The position numbers and the translations under genes are program-made. Under the pieces are notes generated by a model. It worked only from the letters and a program-made list of their open reading frames with translations, was not told where the DNA came from and ran no database searches. A stretch of DNA of 64,000 nt from Tethya wilhelma. Its lineage: Eukaryota > Porifera > Demospongiae > Tethyida > Tethyidae. The DNA lies in the NCBI GenBank assembly GCA_964030475.1, contig CAXIPT010000003.1, positions 5,888,707 to 5,952,706 on the forward strand. Direction: 5' to 3'. This document shows positions 26,256 through 41,181 of this stretch, piece after piece (the first letter of the stretch is position 1; each line of letters opens with the position of its first letter).

Positions 26256-28896
26256 CACCTTCTCTCACAGCCACGTGCTCCTACATCATCATTTCATGTG
26301 CATGTACAGATTTGTGCAAAATGTACGCGTGCATGTAATCCTTGTTTTATAAAAAAAGTCATCCTACACATCTATAAATGGTCTTCAAGTATGGCATTGC
26401 ATGCTTCTTAAAAAATCTTTTATTTTAAAAGTCCCCAAGTGCTGTACAGTACTAGTATAATGGTGTGTGGTCGGTATCAGTAGTCGCACAAAATGGTAGG
26501 CACCTAATATAGTTTCTTTGATGTGCCTCTGCTGGGAAGTTTTCCGTACGTATTAATAACCATCAACCTTATCCCTCGGTGTACTGTACGCCAGCGACAT
26601 GTATAGTATTCACAATCGTTGTGTTTCTTCATGGGTGTATTTTGTGGCTGAATGTGTATTCATACTCTTCTCCTTTTCTACTTTTCTCAGATCAATTGGT
26701 CCATGTTGGGTTGCCTGAGGGTTAATGGCCATGAATAAGAGTAGTTGCCATGGCAACCATTCACTTGTGGTCTCTCCTTATGGTAATCATAGTCGCAATT
26801 ATCTGGTATGAATTACCCCACACTGGATGGGGCTTGCGCTCTCAATGGGATAATGTTCTACCGCTGAGCCTAAAGATGGTTGGTTATGGGTTTGGTATAA
26901 TAATATTATCAAATCACTTTAACCTAGAAGAATTAAGGCTATAGTTTTCAAGGGCAAGTGCATGTATAGCATCATTCTCTAGTCTATTCTAGCTTGGATC
27001 AAATTGGGTCCAAATAGTCACAAGTTATACTCTACGCCACTGTAAAGTTTAAAAGTTTCTTAATCAGGACACCACATTTAATAACTAGAGCTCCTTTATC
27101 CTCTACAAAGTTCGTGAGAACGGAAGAGTGTGTGATTCTTTGGGTTTTCACTGACGTGTGGGGTTCAATTGAACTCTTGATGAGAGTTGTAATCTAATAA
27201 CACTTCGTCCTTGCACTGTGCCTCTTAGTTTACGATGTAGGCATGTGGCTAATGAAAGAGTTCATTCTTTCATTCTGGACAATTATGTCAAATGAGGGAA
27301 GGTTACACGGATATAATATTATTGTTGCATTGGGAAAATAATTAGTTCCAGGTTGTAATCTCATGTCTGTACTTGGAGCGGTCACCAGCTCGTTAGCTCT
27401 CTAGCTTAGCTCATTAGATTGTGCCCACGTAGAATACTAGAAACCATTAATTTATGGACCATTATGGGATGAGGTATATGGGTGAACTTTTGACCCTCAG
27501 CATGCCCCATGGTGAGACTGAGGTAGCTCAGGTGACTCTGAGATTAAGCACCATTGCACTGGAAGTTCACTTGTCAATTGCTTGGGTTGTGTGGTCGTTT
27601 CCCACGTGCTTTGTGGTGGATTAGTTTGTAATGCTATACCTGCACTGAGGTCGCAACGAGAGAGAGAGAGAGAGAGAGAGGGATAAATTTTTGCTGTAGC
27701 TTCCTGTGGATCATAACCAGCAACAGCTGGATGTGTCAACAGATAGGGTATGTTAGTCGAAGGTGCACACGTGAAAATAAGTTCAGTGAAGAATGTAGCT
27801 TGGTTTTCAATGAAGAGAGGATGTGTGTGCCACCTGCTGAAGATTATTTATAATAATATGTGGTACAAGGTCAAGATGGAATGAGGATATGCTATATGGT
27901 GTCATGGTAGCAGTACACACATATAGCTCTGCAAGGTGATGGAATTGAGTTGTGGAACAGAATACTTTAGTTTGTTGCTGTTGCTATAGCTACCATAATA
28001 TTGTAGAATCAGGTTAACTCTGGAAAATTTCATTCAGAGGTGATAAAGTATTGCTCAAGTACAGTGGGAAGAACGTTTATCACATGCTTGATTCAGATGG
28101 TCAGGTCTGCATATGTAACTGTGCTAAACTGTATCAGCTTGCACTCATCCGGGTTCAATGCCAGAGTGAGGTGCCAACGAAATTATTTGTCCTTTGTACA
28201 TGTGCTAAAAAAACACATATTCTTCCTCTTCTTTGTTGGAGCGTCTAAAATACTAGCCTTACAAAGTATTTGTGTGATATTGTAAATTGAGCTGGGTTCA
28301 ATTGGCTTCATTTTGGCATCAACTATGTTTTGCATTAATTCATAAGTGTGCAGTTGTGTCGGCCCTGATGTACATGTTGTAAGGGAAATTTGCTCCACAA
28401 TTTGTACCTTTTAGTTTTTCTTTCACTACTTAAAGTCATTGGGAGTTGGTCCCTTCAATTTCACCTAAATCAAATGACAATAGTAACGTGTGATCTGGGG
28501 CTTTTCTACCATTCACAATAGTAGTGAAAACTTTGCTTTGTTCTGTGGTATAGCAAAAGGAAATGATAACTGCCCCTGCTACAATAAAAAAAAAGGTTTT
28601 TTGTTTTCTTTTGAAAGTCCCTACATAAATGGCCCAGGAAATCATATGATTCTTTCATTTTCTACCACAAAGATTGTCTCAAAGCATACCAATTACTCAA
28701 ATTCTTTAATGGCCCAGTGCGTCAATGTAGTTTGTTTGTTTGTTTGTTTGTTTACTTTCTTTCCAATGAACTCGTGACTAAATCATGGGTCATTATTGTG
28801 CAAGACTAGCTAAAGGCTACCACATCTGTAATAGAATATGTCTGGACTTGGTGCTCAAAGCTTAGCTAGCTTTCTTGTAAATACAAACATAATGGT

Positions 28897-28945
<49 letters not shown>

Positions 28946-31900
28946 TTGTTTACTACAGCTTAGCAATAATATTATTAATCATTTACTCCATTGATCTTAC
29001 ATCATGTGCCTTTTCTGGCACTCGTAAGTGATCTTTTGAAGCCTCTCTGTATATAATTGTGTCTGATCTACGTCTTTAGTACCAGTAGAGAACTCCGGGA
29101 AACATTTTGTTGTCTGTCATGAATTTCTTCATGTGGTCTTTTAGTTCCATGCACCTGTCTTTTTGTTAGTTACTGGGTAAATACCTTTAGCCTAGCAACG
29201 GAGATGCCCGGTATACACCACTAATTGGTCTAATAAGTAGTGGTCCATCACCAAGGCGTCTTTTGTGAGTTGTCATGGGGTTATCTTTCAAACGGCTAGG
29301 TACAAACATCTCAATTAACCCGACATGCTTTGTAGTGCAACCCCCCTCTCCAATATTTGCTCACATTTTAATTTAGAAATGTGTGTGTTTGTGTTCGAGT
29401 TATTAAAACGTCATGCTATTGAACTTCCTTTGTTTCATTGTTTGCCGGAGGAGATCAATGGCAGTTGTTGTTGAGCCTGTGCCAGGGACAATGGCCGTCT
29501 TCCATCCATTCCCTCCTAGCAATGAAAGTGTTTTTGATTGGTTGCACAAGTTACAAATTTGTGCTGATGTAAAGTTTGTGTCAACACGCATTTTGCAATC
29601 TATACGTGTTCATTGGCAAAAGGTTGTTATAATTGTTACAATAATAATATTGCTATTACCATGCTTCAATAAGCCCCCGAGCTTACTTCTGTAATATTGA
29701 GTGCATGTCAGCCTACACGTGCAGACTATATTAGTTTTGGTATATGAGCCTCTGAATATTTTTTTTTCAATATGTCGGACACATCATATAGGAAATTGGC
29801 AGGTTGATAGTATATAAAGTGAAGGTGGAGATTTGAGCTGGCTTGTTGCTGTGTGAACATGCCATTGAATAGCCCAACAGTACATTCACAACAATAGCTG
29901 CACCATTCAGAGTACATGCCAAATGATGAAAGCTTGTGTAAGAATGAACAACAACAAAAAAAGAATTATCCAATTAAAGCAGGACAAGGTAGAACTAGCA
30001 AGTGTCTACAAGTTGAACAAACTAGGGGACCATTAGGTACATGGGCTACAGTAAACTGACCACACATTAGCGGCCACTCTTGTCCCTCCTAGCAATCTGT
30101 TTACATGTCACCCAGCTTTGGAGTATGCAACTGTTTGATGTACAATTTGCACTTTTTGCACTTACCCTGTTGAGTTTGACACACCTAATTGAGTGCTTCA
30201 CTCTTTGCAGGGAATTTTATACTGGGACAAAATTTCAATGCTTTCTTAAAGCTGTTGTATTGAATATTACATGACATTGCACCTGCATAGCACATTCATT
30301 TGTATAGAGCTGGGTCCACCTGACGTCATTCACGTGAACACTCCAACCAGGGGCTCTCCCCTTCCTTTCCGCAGGTGAAAGGTCAAAGGGGAGAGTGCAT
30401 GAGAAGAGAAACACAATGTTATGCATGTTGCCAACATCAGAGGCATTCTTTTTGCCAATATTGATTTCGAGAATCCACGCAACGTTGACCACGAGCACAC
30501 TCTGTGGCTGTAGCTGCAATCTGATGTGGGACAACACTGGCTGTATTCACTTCACCCTCAAAACCAGTGGCACTCTGGAATTTTAGCATTTGACCATTGT
30601 TTGGTGTTCGTACATCATGCAGGTACAGAAGTGTTAATTTTGTTGATAAGTTTGGGCAAGCCTACCCGCTTTGTGGTATGTTTGGTGGTGAAGGAGTTTG
30701 CATCACTGCCACCAAATTCATGTTCGTACACATGTTGACCTACTGCTGTGGAAAGGACCACAATTACAACACAGAGATGTCTAGAAACAGGCAAAATGTG
30801 TTTATCATGTCATAATGAATTTTCCTCTCTCTTGGTTAGTAACTCTAATTCAATGTTGACCCGTGCGTGGTTGAAAGTTTCCAGTGATGTGGAGGGAGGA
30901 ACAAAAATCAGTTCTTGTTAAAATGAATTAAGTAGATCAGGGGCTGGCTCCTTCACTTGTGGCAGTGGGGTGTTACGCCACAAAACCCGTTTGCCGAAGA
31001 TCTAAACAAACTATGTGTTTGATCAATTATCGAAAGAAGGAAAAAATTGTATTCCTTTTTCACGTATGCTATTTGTTACCATGTGTATTGATTTTGTAAA
31101 CCATACTATTAGACTGTTTGCCGCGAATTCAGTTTCTTTATTGGCTGAAATACTATCGCCATGCAAACATTGCATTCCTTGATTTTTTATGATTGGAGGT
31201 CCAGAAATCTGGCTGTGGCAATAATTATACCGTGCCCGGTGGATTCACTTGACCCCTGTGACTTTTCGCAGGTGATTCATTTAATGCTAGGGATACAATT
31301 AGTGCTCTCTTTGATTGTGTTTCCTTGCGTACATGCTACGTATTCCACAGAGACCAAACAACGTGCATAGTTGGAGGATAATTGTTTTGTAACCTGATCG
31401 ACATTGGTGGCTATAGAGTCTAATCTTACCATCGCATTGCGTTCATGCATGTGCCAGTATTGGCACATTTGCATGGAATTCCCTTTAGCAGACATTGAAA
31501 GATGAATAGGCAAGTAACATTGTTAAAGGGCGCCACTTGAAACCATTTAGGACCGATCTGTGCAACAACTCCCCCATGCACGTGAATTTGAATTCCATGT
31601 ACTGTGCCATGGAAATGAATGCATCAATTTGCGACCTTCTGGTTTTGAGTTTATTGTTTATTTTCGTACCTGTAAAGGATCACAATTTGAAGTGTGTGAC
31701 CTTTCGACTCGCTAGCAGTTTGTGTATCGAATTTTGTGTACTATATTGGATATCACTTGAAAGGAGAGCAATACACACAATGATGTTGAAAGGTAAAATT
31801 AAATGAATTTTATTTTCAAGAGTGCATGTGTTCAGAGTTCAGAGATTCCAGGGGGTCCATTAAGTCGTGGAGGCAGTCAGTGAGGTAGCCACCATGCACC

Positions 31901-32082
31901 AGTGCATGCATGTATGTAGAGGTTCCATGACTGATGGGTCTATACCACACATGTATGCATGAGTGAGTCCACAAAAATGCTGTGGTGTGTGGGTTAACCT
32001 ATTTGTACATACAAAATAATGAGATGTTTGTATAAACAAGGTGTGACGTCAGTAGGCTGACTGGTTGGCCCTGCTGCATGGG

Positions 32083-32117
<35 letters not shown>

Positions 32118-34300
32118 AAGTGATGAGTCTGTGGGTATACAATGCATGCATACAGCTGCAGGTGCATACTAGCTTTGCTGGAGCCATAGATATAATATAC
32201 TCCACGTACACCTATGTATCAAAAGGAACTACTATCTTTTAAGATAAAAAGGAAGAATAGGATGTTTCCTTCTTTAGTGGCTGCTGTTTGATTTTTGTTT
32301 TGTTTTGATTGCTATTAAAAGCACACTAGTCGAAATAGCCCAGCTGATAATACTATTAGCTAGAAGATGAAGCTGATTGTAGTGATAGCCTAACACCCCC
32401 TCCAAGCTATAGGTTACTTTTGATCTCACTGTTGAGAATGTGCTTGGTACTTGCATTACAACTGTGTATCGTCATGAGCCTTAGAGAACAGGTACATACA
32501 CACACACACANCATGTTCGTACACATGTTGACCTACTGCTGTGGAAAGGACCACAATTACAACACAGAGATGTCTAGAAACAGGCAAAATGTGTTTATCA
32601 TGTCATAATGAATTTTCCTCTCTCTTGGTTAGTAACTCTAATTCAATGTTGACCCGTGCGTGGTTGAAAGTTTCCAGTGATGTGGAGGGAGGAACAAAAA
32701 TCAGTTCTTGTTAAAATGAATTAAGTAGATCAGGGGCTGGCTCCTTCACTTGTGGCAGTGGGGTGTTACGCCACAAAACCCGTTTGCCGAAGATCTAAAC
32801 AAACTATGTGTTTGATCAATTATCGAAAGAAGGAAAAAATTGTATTCCTTTTTCACGTATGCTATTTGTTACCATGTGTATTGATTTTGTAAACCATACT
32901 ATTAGACTGTTTGCCGCGAATTCAGTTTCTTTATTGGCTGAAATACTATCGCCATGCAAACATTGCATTCCTTGATTTTTTTATGATTGGAGGTCCAGAA
33001 ATCTGGCTGTGGCAATAATTATACCGTGCCCGGTGGATTCACTTGACCCCTGTGACTTTTCGCAGGTGATTCATTAAATGGTAGGGATACAATTAGTGCT
33101 CTCTTTGATTGTGTTTCCTTGCGTACATGCTACGTATTCCACAGAGACCAAACAACGTGCATAGTTGGAGGATAATTGTTTTGTAACCTGATCGACATTG
33201 GTGGCTATAGAGTCTAATCTTACCATCGCATTGCGTCCATGCATGTGCCAGTATTGGCACATTTGCATGGAATTCCCTTTAACAGACATTGAAAGATGAA
33301 TAGGCAAATAACATTGTTAAAGGGCGCCACTTGAAACCATTTATGACCGATCTGTGCAACAACTCCCCCATGCACGTGAATTTGAATTCCATGTACTGTG
33401 CCATGGAAATGAATGCATCAATTTACGACCTTCTGGTTTTGAGTTTATTGTTTATTTTCGTACCTGTAAAGAATCACAATTTGAAGTGTGTGACCTTTCG
33501 ACTCGCTAGCAATTTGTGTATTGAATTCTGTGTACTATATTGGATATCACTTGAAAGGAGAGCAATACACACAATGATGCTGAAAGGTAACATTTAAATG
33601 AATTTTATTTTCAAGAGTGCATGTGTTCAGAGTTCAGAGATTCCAGGGGGGTCCATTAAGTCGTGGAGGCAGTCAGTGAGGTAACCACCATGCACCGGTG
33701 CATGCATGTATGTAGAGGTTCCATGACTGATGGGTCTATACCACACATGTATGCATGAGTGAGTCCACAAAAATGCTGTGGTGTGTGGGTTAACCTATTT
33801 GTACATACAAAATAATGAGATGTTTGTATAAACAAGGTGTGACGTCAGTAGGCTGACTGGTTGGCCCTGCTGCATGGGACTCTGTGTGTGTGTGTGTGTG
33901 TGTGTGTGAGTGTGTATGTGTGTGCAAGTGATGAGTCTGTGGGTATACAGTGCATGCATACAGCTGCAGGTGCACACTAGCTTTGCTGGAGCCATAGATA
34001 TATTATACTCCACGTACACCTATGTATCAAAAGGAACTACTATCTTTTAAGATAAAAAGGAAGAATAGGATGTTTCCTTCTTTAGTGGCTGCTGTTTGAT
34101 TTTTGTTTTGTTTTGATTGTTATTAAAAGCACACTAGTCGAAATAGCCCAGCGGACAATACTATTAGCTAGAAGATGAAGCTGATTGTAGTGATAGCCTA
34201 ACACCCCCTCCAAGCTATAGTTTACTTTTGATCTCACTGTTGAGAATGTGCTTGGTACTCACATTACAACTGTGTTATCGTCATGAGCCTTAGAGAACGG

Positions 34301-34334
<34 letters not shown>

Positions 34335-35866
34335 ATAATTATGCATATGCCTGCTCACCCAATATTATTCACAAGATTCTTATTCCTGTCTTCCAATCCT
34401 TCTTGGAAACCACTGAAGGGCTACCACTGACTCTGCTATCACTAATGAACCCATACAGCACCTCTAGGTTTAGTCATTCCCATTGCTAAAAGGATAAGTG
34501 CGATTAATTACTTCCCACACCTCAACTGTGGCCCTGGCAACATGGCTTTATATCATCATCGATAAATTCCTCAATTCAAGCCCTTTGCACGACGACGGGA
34601 TTAATTTGAAAACCTCAGTCTTTCGGGAATTGATTTTTAATTCATGCAAGCAGTCTCACAATGGTCTCTTTGTGGTACTTCTACTGATGCTAATCTGACA
34701 GTGTAGGACATCTGAGGGGCATCACAATGTTGATATCTTCTTGTGAAGTTTTTGTGCTAGTCGCTTGTGTGGTCTAGCTTCACAGAGGGTGCCTGGGGTT
34801 TACTCTGTCCGTGAATAACACAACCAGGATGTGTTGTATTCTGCATGTTGTACCATGTTCTCTGTTCCGTATTCATGTAGTGATTGTGTGTTTATTAATA
34901 CGATTCGAGTGCATGATTCTCATTCTTGAAGTTGTGTATTCTTGCATTTTTGGTAGGTCAGAAATTTACTAATTTGTGCCTCTAATTAGTATAATACGTT
35001 TAATGTTGCCTAATTTGGCTATAATTATGAAAGTTTTAAACTGTTTGTGGTTATCCATTAATCAATTAATTCAAACCTCGAATGCTTTGAATTTTATTAA
35101 CCCTTTGTGTGTCTTGTCAATATGCAGGAGTCCCAACTGAGACTGGTTCCATCTTGTCCCTGAGAGACACCATTGACAACAATAGAAATCCCAGTGGTGG
35201 ACCGGTGGTTGTACACTGCAGGTACATATACATCTACTTCGTATGGGGGGGACCATCTTGCACACACCACTCTCCCTTTTTTGTCTGCTATAGTTGCGCA
35301 CACTTGTTTTGGTTTGGCACTAACTCGTACATTGTCACTCAAGTGACTCCCTTTGTCTCTAATCTCCTTAGTATACTCTGTTGTGACGGCAAGAGCGTCT
35401 AGAATTATATTTGTTTGCTGTGTTTTCCCTTGCACCATCTCTATTTGGCGGTCCTCTCCCCCCTACTGGTTCACTTCTCCCCTATTTGGGGGAGGGGGGA
35501 TGAGCTCAAGTTGGTCAAGAGTTTGCACAGGCGGCCTTCGTGTGTAATTTGATATTTTATTCATAGAGGATCTCGAGGGAGTGAAGACCGACATGCATGA
35601 TCTCGTGTTGGTGCTGAGGTGTTACTTTTTGTGCTTCTTGTTGTCTGCGTATGTAATCAGTGTGCAGTCCTACTGGTATATAGTGTGGAATACTACATGA
35701 TGTGTATGTTGGCATACAAAAACAACAAGAATGCTTTTTTAAGTTAAAATCTCTTATTATAATATTATTAATGCTGCTGTCATCCTGTGTTTTATTTGCC
35801 TTCTTTCTGCTATTCTGGATTCTTCTGTAGTTTCTGACCCCATTCATGCACTCTTCTGGCTTCCTT

Positions 35867-35946
<80 letters not shown>

Positions 35947-38900
35947 CTCTCTCTCTTGTTCGAAGCTCACTCTTTCCCTTGAAACCTTGTTCACTCCCAC
36001 TGGAGGACTCATTTAAAATTTCCTTTCATTCTATCTTCCACCTGACAACCAATTTGTTCTGCACAACTCGACTTCTTCAGATCTTCGTGTAGTGAACATG
36101 ATTATGTGGTTCCGTAAACTATTCGCAACAAAGAACCGAGACCTGATGCAGTCCAGTATGTGCATTCAACACCTCTATAGCTCACTGTACACACCCTTCA
36201 TTCTTGTAGCAAAGGAAGTCAGTAGAACTTAACACGTGAAGCAATTACGTTGGCACGCTTTAGATCTTTTGTTGCCTCGCACTGCTCTAAGATGTACTAC
36301 AAATGACATAGCATTGTGTACTCCCTGTACTCTTAATTGCCAGCTGAAGGCACAGAGCGGTAGTCCCACAGGTACGTACATGCATGTGCCTTATGGGATA
36401 TCCTGTTTCAAGTGAGCCATTCAATACTACCCCTTCTGATTGACTATCAGCGGTCAAAGTAGAAATACATACACTAGTTCTAGTATAAAAATATATATTC
36501 ACAGAGCTATACATAAGCCAGCCGATATATAGTATTGCATGCTTTGTACATTGTTACAGATATTATTGTACTAACTGTATTCGTGTATAGTATACTGAAT
36601 AAGTACTACATGCAATGCCATGCATGATCTGCGTATAATACCCTCTTGCATTATTCACGTTACAGTAGTTTCGTGGTGGTAGTAGTGTGCATGGGTATAG
36701 TATGGTTCAATAGTGTAGGACTTGGTACCTTTTTGAGGGGGCTGATTCCATTGGTTTTAACCATCCAGAGATCAAATGTCCTGATAGTAAGGTAAGGGGA
36801 GCGTGATATCTCTTTGTGGTACTATGTTGTTATATGTGTGTGCATTAATTGAATACAGCTGGTACTGGGACATACAGTATACTTGAAGTAGAGTACTGTT
36901 ACAAGTTTGTACATGCAACAGTTTGCCTGTGCTCAATGTTGCGTGAAAGTATTCATAAATCGTGGTTCAGCGCTCAAATAAATTGTGGTATATGCGGGTA
37001 GAGTTCTGTCAAGGTTTACATCATTGGTGGCTATTGGTATACTAAAGACAATGCAAACGAGTTTTTGTGGGCATGGAGGGTGGGCGGGTGTCTGAACCCT
37101 AAGTAGTGTTGGCTAAAGCTGTAATCATTTTAGTGATTATACATCTCACGAACTCTCCAGTCGTGAGAGCCACAATCAATTTTCAATTATCATCTCTATT
37201 TCCACTCCCTTTTGGAGTAATTACATGATCCAATAAACGTGGGATTACCTAGTGTAAACTATTGTTTCTGCATTCCCCAAACTAGGAGTACGTACAAGAA
37301 TATGACTTAAATCAGGTTCACATATTGTATCAGTTTTTAATATATCTCATTTTTTATTGAGTATTCTCTTTGAGATCATTATACTGAATATATGAGGTGT
37401 TTGATACAAGGAGATATTAATAGATAGAAATAATAGTTAGATATGTCGTTGAACTGAAGTAAAAAAGCAAAAGAATATAGTCTGGTAAATCAAGTATATG
37501 AAAGGCAGATCTGAAAAGTATTTTAAGTGACAATATGAAGACTGGGAACAAAAAAGTGACATTGGTGTGCTGCACATTCAGTTGTGGTAAAGTCAAAGTA
37601 TTGTAATATGTTGCATGTATGATGAACAGAGAAAGATTGGTCAGAGGTTGCAGTATTTCAAAGATTTTTACAATGTGTTAAAAATATAGGCTATTATTAT
37701 GGATAATGCATTTCAAATGTGACACAAATCTTTTTAACTTGGAGCACACAGTGACAAACCCACAGAACAAACACATACAAACACAAAAAATCTGTTGTTT
37801 TCTAAATAGACCTGATTGCCATGATATTGTGGCTATAATATATTATAGATTTGTGATATTGCACTGTGTTGATTAGCACGTTTTCGGTCTAATTTTTAAT
37901 TCAATTTTTTTAAAGTATATCTCCTCCGGAGAACCCTGCTGAGTGCTCTCAATCCTCCAGTGTAAATGCTTTTCACTTGCTGTTAAAGCTATGCCATCAT
38001 TAGCAACATCTTTTCCAACTGCCTTAACACAAAGATTAGATGTATACCACCATCCACCCTTTTGTGACAAATTGTTACAGTCGTGCATTCTGTGACCGGA
38101 GAAAGACTGGTTGTTGAATTGTGTTAGTACATCGACTAGTTCAATGTGAGGTTTTCCACGTTGGAAGTGGCCAATGTTCAATCTGTAGCCTTCACAGGCA
38201 CTAGCTATGCTAAAGTTACTGTAAGTTACGTGTGAGAAACTTTGGTTGTCCTTTGTATTGTTGTAGAAGTCGACTCTTAGCTCATACTCTTGTTTTGTAG
38301 TCAATTCGTTGAGAACTCGCAAGCCGTACCAAAACTGGTGCTTCTTTCTCAGATTCCCAAAGCCCTCCTCGTACTCACTCAGACTCTTGTCAAAGTTTAC
38401 ATCTGTTTCTGAGTTTTCTCTTTGAATTCTTCTCATGATGACAAGCCACCCTTCTCCTTCCGACGTCACATCGCACCAGCCTTCTATTATTCTAAAGCTG
38501 CCAGCATGGATGCCGTGCAGTCGAGTTCTGTTTGCATTGCAGCAAGCATTGTGTAGTATTCTTGCTCCGTGAAGATGGTGGTCTCTTGTTGCAGTCACTA
38601 CAGTCACTGCAGCTAGGCTCAACAGCACTGCTGTCAAACACTGCACTCTTTGTGTGCAGAAGCACTTAGTACTTGAAAGTATCATTATTAATTTACCTAT
38701 AGACAGTTGTAGGGATTCTTTGTTATACTTTTTTTTTTTCAGGTGACAGCAAAGTGAACTGTGTACACAGCTTGCTTCCTTTGTGATGGTAGTAGAGGCC
38801 TAAGTCTGTTTTCTGATAGTATGGCAGGCTGCAAATGACAATGACTTTTATAGCCCCAACTGCATTGCCCACAAGAAGTTTGTAATAGTATTCATTACAG

Positions 38901-41100
38901 TAACCCAAGAAACATCCACAAATGTGTGGGTGTTACGCAATTTGACTTCCTATTCGCCGCAGGGCTTCTTTTGCTCAGCTATTGCTGGCATTTCCTTGTT
39001 TTCCCATTCCTATTATATAGTGACATTTAATGAAACTGGTGTGGTGGAATTGCTGAGAGCTTTAACCTTAAGCATGGCAGGAAGTCTTAGCAGAAGTTGT
39101 TAGCTGCAGGTCATTTGGGCTCTCTCTGTGGAAGCACTATTGGCGTGACCCCAGCTGGTGATGAATCCACTTATCTGCCACTTTCTTTGTCTAGATGAGT
39201 CTGTGAATGATCTTTACAGTGGCTGGATGGGCTTGTTCGATCTTAATGAATAAAGAGTTGTGTTTGTGGGGCCCGAAAGCTACACGCCCGTTTTATACTG
39301 TGGATGTTGCGTAGTGGTTCCGTTTGCACAGGTAATGATTATGCTGATGCGGCATTGCTCTCATGTGGTCTGCATGAGTGCACAGTTCTCAATCCTCGTG
39401 TGGGGTATGCCTGCAGGCATGCATGTAAAAACTGGCATTAATCATTATGGGCAATTATGATGTATATAATGCTAAAAATAGCTGTGTAGTAATTCATTGC
39501 ATGAATATTGTGGTGCATGTAAGTCAAAGCACTTCTTTTCTCTGGCATATTAATGTACTTTTGGCAACTCACATGAGTTTAATAACTTCCTGTTGAACTT
39601 GGACAGGAAGATGACTAAACTAATGAAAGAACAGAAACAGTCCCTCTTTTGAAAGCCAACTCAGCATTGTTATAGTAACTGTGTCAACTGGCAATTCACT
39701 TAAGTCAATCTATTATTCCCATTTGCACATGCTATTGATAGCATCCTGTCTATCATAACCAGTGTTCTCATCTCATCATAACAGGCTTTGGTGCTTAATG
39801 CCAAATTTAAACTGTACTCTTTTCCCAGAATAACATTCATGATGGCCTTTCACACAAACCAGCTTGTCACAATGTCTGTCTCCATCTTTCTTCTGAGGCT
39901 GGCTGTGCATGCAGACACCCAGTCACACATGGCATGGCTGCTGGGAGTGAATTAATTGTTCCACAAGCTCTTCGTGGGTTGCTAATACAATGTAACTATG
40001 GCTACCTGATGATGCAATTGTGCAGACAAAAAAATTGTGGGTTTGTTGTGCTGATGTGTAATCTTGAGTGGCTGGTCCCTTGAACTCTAGCCACAAGTCC
40101 TTCATTATGCTGCACCATCCTCCCTGGCCCACTGCAACCCTAGCTCCTTTGTGCAGTCATTTGAGATTCCTTGTGCACATGCTCCATTCGATTATCCTAC
40201 AACTGTCCTCCAATTAGCTAGCATTGAAAGCGTGGCGGAACGGCGCTTTCAGAGTGAATGCAAAGAGACAAGAGTAGGACTGCGAGCTCATTGCGGAAAT
40301 TTAAGCCACCACTTGATGTATACATTCAAAAAGGGTATACCTTTTGAACATGTGCAAGGCGTGGTCAACTCCTCCGAGCTCTAGGCTGATGCATAGAGGA
40401 AGGGTTGTGTGGATTTCATGAGAATGACATTGTGAAACGTGTGTTCTGAAGCATGCTCGCTTGGTATTTGTGTATCGACAGCGAGGGAGGGGACTCTCCC
40501 CTACGCATATTATACACTTTCATAAGTCAGTTGTAGTTTCATCAGAGCCTTTGTGGCTGGGCTATTATAAAATCATGCACGGCTGCATATACAGTGTAAA
40601 TTTAGATCTGACACTCAACACTACCTACTGACATTTACAGGTATGCATGTCTTCATGAGTCACTCGTAGTTTCATCAGAGCCTTACGTCACTGGGTATGT
40701 GTGCTGGCTAGGAGGGTGAGGTCTGGCTGTATAGACAGGCTTCTAGTAGGCTTGATGCTTTCAGTCTCTTTTCTTGGCCCGACCTTCTACTCCCTCGCAC
40801 ACACTCTACATGAGAAGTGACAAGTCCATTATCTTGGCTTGTTATTCTACCAGTAGGCCTCCCCCAATCATGCAACTATTGATGGTTACTGCTTAACCCA
40901 ACCACCAACGGAAAGAGAGCAGTCAATCTTCTTGTCTCCATACTGTCCCCTCTATTATTGTAGTTGGTTTAACTGGCATGGGCGTATTGCAATGAACTAG
41001 ATCTAATGTGGAGATAGTTACCATTGGTTTACATAGAAGGATNATGTGTATGTGTGCGTGCGTGTGCGTGCGTGTGCGTGCGTGTGCGTGCGTGTGTGTG

Positions 41101-41181
<81 letters not shown>

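Noticed and set aside
35557..36012. 151-residue Arg/Glu-repeat frame
   Set aside because: Product of the CT microsatellite.
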